From: Eutrigla gurnardus
Lineage: Eukaryota; Chordata; Actinopteri; Perciformes; Triglidae
Length of the DNA stretch: 64,000 nucleotides
NCBI GenBank assembly: GCA_963514095.1
Contig: OY741266.1
Span: forward strand, 28,544,188 to 28,608,187
Reading direction: 5' to 3'
Positions 57,301 through 64,000 of the stretch are shown in pieces; position 1 is the stretch's first letter; the number at the start of each line of letters is the position of its first letter. The translations under genes were made by a program, and so were the position numbers. The notes beneath the pieces are model-generated. The model was given only the letters and a program-made list of their open reading frames with translations. It did no database searches and was not told where the DNA came from.

Positions 57301-57736
57301 CATCATGTTGGTTGTTTAGAGGACAATAACATCTCATTTAATGTGATGAACAAGTGACATAATAAGTAGACTGAATACTGACCATTGGATTGGTACAAAT
57401 ATGGAGTTTACCACAGCTGGAAGGGGCTGGAAAAGCATGGAAATGCACCTGGAAAAGCTTGAATAGTGCTTGAATTTGACTTCTGAAAATGTTGTAGGAA
57501 CCCTTTTTTGCGTTCTGAGCAGGTGTCCTGTGAATTGCATTAACCTAGCATGGCTTAATGTCACTGTCTCCTCCAGGCCGAGGGTGCTAGAGATGGACAA
57601 AGAGGAGAACAGACACCCGTCACACTCCCGTCACCGCCATCACAGCATCAGCTCCGAGATCTACTGGAGACGCGGCCAAGACGCCGACAAACAGCGGGAG
57701 AGTTCAGGACGCAAAGTCAAAATGAGACGCCACTGA
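53640..57736 (+). CDS. alkbh5: RNA N6-methyladenosine demethylase ALKBH5 (whole gene)
   Basis: The enzyme is a nuclear Fe(II)/2-oxoglutarate dioxygenase that removes m6A from RNA. Coding exons are 53,640-54,364, 54,844-54,924, 55,018-55,131 and 57,577-57,736; phases agree, giving 359 aa (human 394). Key residues are present at a constant offset of 15 from human numbering: K117 and Y124 in NKYFFGEGYTYG, iron ligands H189 and D191 in SHVDP and H251 in DITHCIRP, and the 2-oxoglutarate-binding R262. Other landmarks are RPIVSVSFFSDSALCFGC and the C-terminal KVKMRRH. A basic, acidic and disordered N-terminus (RKRKFRESDDDEHEH) precedes the fold. It lies 1.5 kb downstream of myo15a on the same strand. 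Confidence 0.97.
54384..54790 (+). mobile_element. hAT-like transposon remnant in alkbh5 intron 1
   Basis: A tandem pair of 24-nt units (ttgttcacgat[t/a]ataccggtat...) at 54,384-54,407 and 54,408-54,431 is mirrored in rough inverted form near 54,768-54,790 (taaataccctgaaatatcgtgat). Between them ATG 54,538 begins MAESNTAEEIVPKKGATSV, which resembles the lead-in to the BED zinc finger of hAT/ZBED transposases. The frame then decays. This suggests an internally deleted non-autonomous hAT copy; the exact ends are uncertain. Confidence 0.5.
55132..57576 (+). other. alkbh5 intron 3, no gene seen
   Basis: A 2.4-kb intron before the last coding exon. No conserved exon, RNA gene or complete mobile element is recognisable on either strand. 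Confidence 0.75.
57577..57736 (+). CDS. alkbh5: alkbh5 last coding exon
   Basis: The exon encodes PRVLEMDKEENRHPSH, a His/Arg-rich stretch, SSEIYWRRG and the conserved C-terminus KVKMRRH followed by TGA. It is shorter than its human counterpart, which accounts for part of the 35-residue difference in length. Confidence 0.95.
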
Positions 57737-59830
57737 GCACACTTCCCTGTCGTACATTTACACACACACACCCGTTCTTTTATGTATTTCAACATGGTAA
57801 CATCCTTTGATGAGTCATCCTTTTCCTTTCTGGCACACGGGAGCACAGTCATCGAGTTGTCTTGCCTTTTTCTCTTTATTTGATGGTTTGCGTGCGTTTC
57901 TTTGTGGCAGACGAAGCTGGCGTACTCTGCTGCACAGTTCACGACCTCGAGTGACTCACTACGGTTAGGCTCTGCTGTTTAATTACCTTTCATCGAACAT
58001 TTCTTCTATGTCCTTTAGATTCTTAAAAAAAATGGCATGTATTTTTTTGTAACCCAAGATGTACAGACTAAAAGAGCTAAAAAAAAAAAAAGGATAGATG
58101 TATGTATGGATTTGTACAAAAGAGAACCTGAGCTGTAATCTAACTTGTTATAATGTACAATACGTTTGTATAGTCTTTGATGGGGGGAGGGGGGACTTTT
58201 ATGCAGAAAGAAACATTTTGTGTGTGTTTTGTTTTGCTCCTTACCTTTTGCTGTACCAGAGCGTTGGGCCTTCTCATTTCAGGCCTCATGTTGCAGTTAA
58301 AACACGCTGGCATGTGTGCAGCCATGCTTTCTTTTCTGATTCCTTTCAGCTGTGGTGGATCTCATCTTGGTGGAGGTCAGAAAATCAACTGAACTGATGT
58401 TTTTTACGGAGTGATGGGAAAAACTCAGGCCTTGTTCTACACTCCTGTTTCAGTTGGAAGTTGCTCACCTTGTATACTGACAGAGGCCATGTTGTTGCTG
58501 TTATGTATTAAATCTAAGTTTTTCTTCCCTCATTTAAGTCGAGTGATACTTGGGTCGGACAGAACAGCGAACCACATTGTGACTTGTTTAACTTGTGTCT
58601 AAACTGAGAAGAAACTCGACTTCCAGCGTTATTTGTCCTTGAGACTTGCTGTGTAAACACCAGATAAATCTAGTTTCTTACTCCCAGTCAGACATGTTGG
58701 CAGAGGCGCTTATTAGCTCGCTGCTAGTTCAGTCTGGCGTTACACATGAACAAAAATAACCTTGGTTCGGGGGAGAAGTTGCATTCTAAAAAAAACAGGG
58801 TGAGGTTCACAGTTTTCTGAAGCTCTGCTACGGTTGTGGAAGAAGTCGCGAGTAAAGATTCTGGAGTTTTTCAAACGGAGACGCTCACTTTGTGACACAC
58901 CTTCATGGGTTTCAATGGACACTAAATATTTTGAATAAAGTCAATAAGTGAACAGTGTTGCAGCACTCGAGACTTGTTTTTCTTTGAAGGTCTCGACCGC
59001 GTTTTCACTCTTGGTCTCGGACAAAGAGGACTCAGGATTTTACATGAAGACTACAACAGCGGGGATATCACTGAACTGCCTGCAGTGTCTAATTTATATG
59101 TTAACATAATTACTGATTGCTCATTGAGAACCAGAAAAAAATCCTGCACATGAACTTCACCTCCGCGATGCCTTTTGATTATTTCATCAAGACATTTCTC
59201 CTGGTTCACTTCTACATACACAGTATATATGGCATTAAAAGGGGTGAATCCTTTTCTTTGGGTGTTTTTAAGAGAATGTGGAGTGACTGGTCTTACTAAT
59301 GATGTCACAGTTTAGGTGGTCTTGACTGCAACGTTGGTCCACAGTATCAGATGTTTCTCTTTTCCACCCATTAGAATAAAATCTCCCTTAAATTAAGTTT
59401 CTGTTCAAGTCAAAGACGTGAAAACAATATAGTTTATATATTCCCCTGGGCATGTTCTGGGTTTTCTGTCCACTTTGGGCCCGTGTCGTGTCTAAATCAT
59501 TCAAGGTCTTCACTCAACCTACACAGACGGGAACCCGGCCTGAGGGGATTTCACAATTGAGTGGAAACTTACTGAATATCGTGAATGTTTTATGATTCTT
59601 CTTGGCCAATGTTCGTCAAGCAGTCTGTCAACCTCATTAAAATCTAAACAGGTTTGGGCTTTGGAATAGTTGTTTTATTGGTTCGTGTTAATATACATTT
59701 CTAAGATCATTACTTCAGTGGCGATTTTCACTTCAATTTTTATATCCCCTGTTAATATTTCCTGGATTGGTAAATACTTTTATGTTGCGCATACTCGATA
59801 TTTCCAGGAAGTAATTTAAAACTAAATAAA
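57737..59830 (+). other. alkbh5 3' untranslated region (probable extent)
   Basis: The region after the stop contains several AATAAA hexamers, at 58,934-58,939, 59,375-59,380 and 59,825-59,830. Human ALKBH5 also has a long 3' UTR, so one of these is a likely end. No coding exon is seen. Confidence 0.5.
58934..58939 (+). terminator. Candidate poly(A) signal for alkbh5
   Basis: AATAAA in 'ttttgaataaagtcaataag', about 1.2 kb after the stop. It is the first good signal downstream, but later ones exist. Confidence 0.45.
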
Positions 59831-60519
59831 GAAAAGTATGTTTAATTGTACAATCAAAGGTAATGTGAACTCTAAAGCACTTGAAATCAGAAGATCATCA
59901 CAGATAAAAGGGGACAGGTGCATTAATTTCCTTTTCTTTTTTTATATTTAATTTGATCGAGTCTTTGTAGCAAATGTGGCTTTAACTATGAGGTCATTGG
60001 AATAATTTGGGTTTTGACTTCAAAGGAAGAAAGAACAGAGTTGACAGATTGGCAATCGACCAGCAGCATCAGTGGAAATAAGATAGAGGTTCAAAGGTCA
60101 TTCCTGAGCTTTGAAAGTTTGTGTGACGAAGAATAACGTGATGTGATAAAAAAAAAAGCAGCACAATAAGTCAAATAATTTCCTTCATTTAAAGTAGTCA
60201 AAGTTACTTAAAACTACAGAAGTATTAGCAACAAAAAAGTATCAAAATTAAAAGTACTCAGTACTTCTTGTACAAGTGTTATATTTTTATATTATTGGAT
60301 TCTGATAATATATGTATTAATATGTAAATAGCATAGTTTGTAAATACACAAGTAAAGTAAAAGTACAAGTACGTTTATTTTATGTAGATGAGTAAATGTA
60401 TTTAGAGTTTCTTCCTCGTGTAGTTAGTCGGCGCCTTCTTTGGGGCGCTGCTGTATTTCAACGTTGAAAACCAACTGCAATTAAAGTAGTAGAAGAAGAA
60501 GAAAGCAGCTGTTAGCTAG

Positions 60520-60669
60520 CTGGTGAGCTATATATACTCTATGGCCGTGAAAGATAGGAAATTACGTTACCCCTTTTTGTTGTCAAAGACCATATAGATA
60601 CGTGTTTTATACATTTAAAAACACTAATGGTTTGGAGTCGGACTGTTGTATTGTTCTCCGCGCTGAGTG
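60520..60669 (+). promoter_or_regulatory. Probable mief2 promoter and noncoding first exon
   Basis: A TATA-like 'gctatatatactc' near 60,527-60,540 is followed by about 130 nt that end at a consensus donor, gtg|gtaagt, at 60,670. A noncoding first exon fits the genomic layout, because the mief2 ATG at 63,035 is preceded by a pyrimidine-rich acceptor at 63,007-63,008. The start site is inferred. Confidence 0.4.
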
Positions 60670-60811
60670 GTAAGTAGCGTTACGCTTGAGATGAATGTGT
60701 GCTAGCTAACTAGCCAGCTGGCTAGCTTTCCTAACTGACGTTAGCTGCTAGCAGGAGTTAGCAGGGTTTATACGCTTGTTGCTTCGCTTCATGCTAACAT
60801 TAGTTGGCCGG

Positions 60812-60860
60812 GTGGTCATGAAGATTACCCGAATGGTCATGAAGATTACCCGGATGGTCA
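60812..60860 (+). repeat. Short 21-bp tandem repeat
   Basis: The unit ggtcatgaagattacccg[ag]at occurs twice in full and begins a third time, within the probable first intron of mief2. Confidence 0.9.
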
Positions 60861-61219
60861 TTTATCTCGTGTTACGTTACCAACTATCATGTTGCTAATA
60901 TCTATTACGTCTGTGGAGATGATGTCATCGGGTTATGGATGAAGTTAAATGTAGTTAATCTGGCCGTGTTGTGTCCAGTCAGCAGGATGAAACGTAATTG
61001 TACTGCAAGATCATTAAAAACAATAATTAGTTAGAATTCTGTTGTGTGGTCAACTACTGGCTGTGGGTGTTGTTGTAGCTCAGTGCTGCCACCTTTGGCC
61101 AGTAAGTTACTGCACACCACAAACACAAAAGGTGCAAACAAAGATTTTTATTTTTGACTTTTTTTTTTTTTTTTGTAAATTGATATGCTATAGCACAATA
61201 ATATTATTTACCGATTATG

Positions 61220-61221
<2 letters not shown>

Positions 61222-61287
<66 letters not shown>
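61222..61287 (+). repeat. (AT)n microsatellite
   Basis: More than 30 uninterrupted AT units in the probable first intron of mief2. Confidence 0.97.
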
Positions 61288-61290
<3 letters not shown>

Positions 61291-63034
61291 GGCTCCATTT
61301 GTTTGCAGCTATAATCAGTTCGACCTGTCAACAAGAATCCTTTTAATGTCGATTAAGTAGCTAACATTATACAGAAATGTGAACTCTGTTCTACGGGTTC
61401 GGACGATTATCGTCCCGATATCCGGCATTTTTTATGGTTATCGGGATCGGTCAATTTTAAAAGCTGGTTTGCTGATAAAATAATCAAATTTTGCTCTGAT
61501 GGAGCCGCAGTCGCTCCCAATGGTCACTATTTAATTTATTTTATCTTTATAAAACTTAAATTTGTTATTCATTTGTTCAACTTCATAATAATGCTGCACT
61601 TTTTGTGTTAAGGTCATGTTGAAAGGTTCTGTGAATTAAGCATAAGCTTTAAGAGATTTCAACAAAGTGTGTTAAGTTGTGTTAAGAGCTTGTGTTTTTC
61701 TAAATTTGCAAACCTTTTTTTAATTTTTTTTACTGCAGATAAATATTGGTTATTGGTCCTCTAGATTAATAATCGACTCTGGAAAAAGCCACGTGGGTGG
61801 ACCCCTTACTCGGTTGGTTGAAAGTGTCACCCTGTCAGTCCTTGTCGTGCTGTAACTTGACGAGGCTGGCTGTTCATACCTGACCCAGTCGGTCTGACTC
61901 TGGCATGTTTAGGTTCTATAAATAGAGCGTGTCTCCATTCTCCGGATCTCGTACCTCTGGGAGACGACACATGCACTTGGTTGAAATAGTTTAGTCTCGT
62001 GCCCTGGGGCTATTTCTGGATCTCAGGTGCCTGGAGCTAAATATGACCAGCAGCGTGCGTCTGTTCAAGTGTTGTAAAAACGTCATTAACAACCTCACCT
62101 TTAGATTTGAGAAACGCGCTCCTCTGCTGCAGCTTCCTACCACCCTCGATCACAGCTGTTAAACATTTAGTCACTGGTGACTGAATTTCCGTTTGGCTCA
62201 CTGGAAATGCTCAATGAGACATTCCAATGGAACTGAACCATTATTAATTCTGTGAGCTTCCTGTTCCTAAAAACAAGATCCACCATGGTTGTTAAAGGAC
62301 TGATATATGGCCATGAATGCTCGGTGTTTAAGGCCAATGAGAGACTTCAGTAGAGTGAATTTGAAACTACACTTAAAGCATTCATTCTGTTTCTATGATT
62401 GGGGAATAATGCATCCACGGATAAAAATAAAACATTTTGGTTTCTCTGAGATTCGGTAAGATCTTACTATATTTATTAAAGGTGTTTTACAAGTTGATAG
62501 AAAGGGATATTGTTCTAAGGAAGTAATGAAACATTGTTATTTATCATGACAGATACTCTGACTCCACTTATATAAATGTAAACTACAGTCATGGAGAGAG
62601 AGATGAACCGGGAAAAGAGAAATAAAGTCTGAGTAAGGTGTTACGTGTAAGCCTCCAGACACTCTTTTAAAACTTTTTATAATAAAAAAAAACCATGTCT
62701 GTCTTCTCGTGGTTGATCTTGAAGAAGGCCTGAGGGCAGAAACGTCACCACGGCATTTGCACTTTTTTTCACCCTGCTTCCCAATTCCTCCACTCATTTA
62801 TCCAGGTTTTCCTTTATCTTGTCACCTGCCAGAATAACTTTCTGCTGCGTGTCCCGTAAGTTCATCTCACGGGATATTCTGACTTTTTGACTTCCAATGA
62901 TTTCTAGAGATCACGACTGCTGCAGGCGGGGCTCGTTTTCCCTCCGCCTGACAGTCTTGTTTCTCTCTGCCCACTTGAATTAACGTTACGTGTTCTCCTT
63001 ATCCCAAGGCTAACCACGGAAAAAACAGGAAGCG

Positions 63035-63919
63035 ATGAACTTCCAGGGGAGTCGGAGGCGAGGGGAGGAGGGCATCGCCATGGTGATTGATTTCCTGCTG
63101 TCCAACGCCCAGCTGGTTCTGGGAGTCGGCGGGGCCGCCTTGCTTGGAATCGCTACGCTGGCAGTGAAACGGGTGAGTGTTCTTCAGGTCGTTAGCACCA
63201 CATCACTGCGTCGTCCATAGCAACTCGTCACTCATATGTATTTGGAGACATTCATTACTGAAAAATTCTGCCCCCAGGGGGGAAAAAAGTGCTCTAAAAC
63301 TCTGTATTCTCCATGAATTTTTAATGCAGAAGTACTACGCTAGCACTCCAAAAAACTAGCATGCCCATTTGAGTTTAGCTGTCCACTTATTGATTGGCAG
63401 TTCATTTCGTTACCTCTGGCATGAAGTACTCTACATATAGGAAGTTGCTGAACTTTTCTGCTCGTTGGTGAGACTGTGAATATGTTCATTGCATTCCCAA
63501 GCTGCAGTCAGTAGTCACGTCTGAAATGGGGGAGAGTGAATCTACTGCCTGGACATCAGGAAATTAGTAAAAGCAATAATATAAAATATGTCATTTTTTA
63601 GTAAATGAACCAGCACATGCAGAAACTCCTCAGGATGGTCCAGTCCTAAGTGCCTTCAGGTTATCTTTTAAAGTGGGATATGGCAGTGCTTGTACTCTGT
63701 ATGTGGACGGTCATGCAGTGCAGTCCGGTTATTATGACGATGTGTGTCTTCAGCTAATAGAGCGCGCGGGCCGTGCAGCCGACGACGAAAAGGTGGAGCA
63801 GAAGATGGCCGAGAGCTGGGAGGAGCTGAGTTTGGTGTCTGCTTCCCCAACGCTGATCAAGAAGGGCATCGAGGGTGTGGTGATGAAACACGTCGCCAAG
63901 GCAGCCAGGCAGCAGAAAT
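63035..63919 (+). CDS. mief2: Mitochondrial dynamics protein MID49/Mief2 (5' part, runs off window)
   Basis: Mief2 is an outer-mitochondrial-membrane receptor that recruits the fission GTPase Drp1. The two exons seen are 63,035-63,172 (46 codons, phase 0) and 63,754-63,919 (ends in phase 1 at gtaagt). Residues 17-46 read VIDFLLSNAQLVLGVGGAAL then LGIATLAVKR, the single N-terminal membrane anchor (about 25-44) shared by MIEF1 and MIEF2. The second exon contains AESWEELSLVSASP, closer to the MIEF2 equivalent than to MIEF1, and human MIEF2 also lies near ALKBH5. The cytosolic nucleotidyltransferase-like domain lies beyond the window edge. Confidence 0.88.
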
Positions 63920-64000
63920 GTAAGTGCTACAGCAAAGCAAATGACACGCACAGACATTTCACAAATACATGCAGGTATGTATGTGTATATATTTATTTAT

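Larger units (their letters stand above)
60670..63008 (+). other. Probable mief2 first intron
   Basis: The stretch is AT-rich and lacks coding exons. At about 62,715-62,745 'gaagaaggcctgagggcagaaacg' resembles a motif found in dispersed fish repeats, but the family is not identifiable. Everything else is unremarkable. Confidence 0.4.

Noticed and set aside
57470..57736. alkbh5 last exon starting upstream at 57,470
   Set aside because: The conserved protein joins at 57,577 after 'ctcctccag'. The upstream part of the open frame is intronic.

Overview
This is a stretch of teleost fish nuclear genome. Genes are split into many short exons with GT-AG introns, and introns are loaded with (GT)n/(CA)n microsatellites. 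A Rex3-type LINE and a tRNA-like SINE sit in introns, and all three recognisable genes have clear vertebrate orthologues. Gene order on the + strand is myo15a, alkbh5, mief2 (start only). The human orthologues lie together at 17p11.2.

Layout. 1-8,188: upstream DNA without a recognisable gene, containing microsatellites, an L2-like tail, a GC-rich promoter-like patch near 4.7-5.3 kb and one well-bounded candidate exon (5,425-5,476). 8,238-52,110: myo15a, which I could assemble as 74 coding exons that join in frame from start to stop (13,527 nt, 4,508 aa). The protein has a very long repetitive N-terminal extension (about 2,114 aa), a myosin motor, three IQ motifs, MyTH4, a linker, an SH3 domain, a second MyTH4, a FERM domain and a C-terminal PDZ ligand. 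A 364-bp SINE (12,200-12,563) and a 3,365-bp Rex3 LINE (33,776-37,140, minus strand) lie in its introns, each with perfect target-site duplications. 53,640-57,736: alkbh5, four coding exons, 359 aa, with all catalytic residues present. An hAT-like remnant lies in its first intron. 57,737-60,660: alkbh5 3' region. 60,540-63,919: probable promoter and 5' noncoding exon of mief2, then its first two coding exons; the gene continues past the window.

The three genes do not form a pathway. Myo15a carries the actin-elongation complex to hair-cell stereocilia tips, Alkbh5 removes m6A from nuclear RNA, and Mief2 is an outer-mitochondrial-membrane receptor for Drp1.

The least expected material lies inside myo15a. 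The N-terminal extension is built from several different repeats, including about 21 copies of a roughly 36-residue unit that runs across exon borders. There is a 6-nt microexon just after the P-loop exon, a probable GC-AG intron, and many exons with UG repeats at the acceptor and often CA repeats after the donor. I found no CRISPR array, operon, rRNA or tRNA gene. No wholly unknown gene system is evident; the novel material is in myo15a architecture and its repeats.
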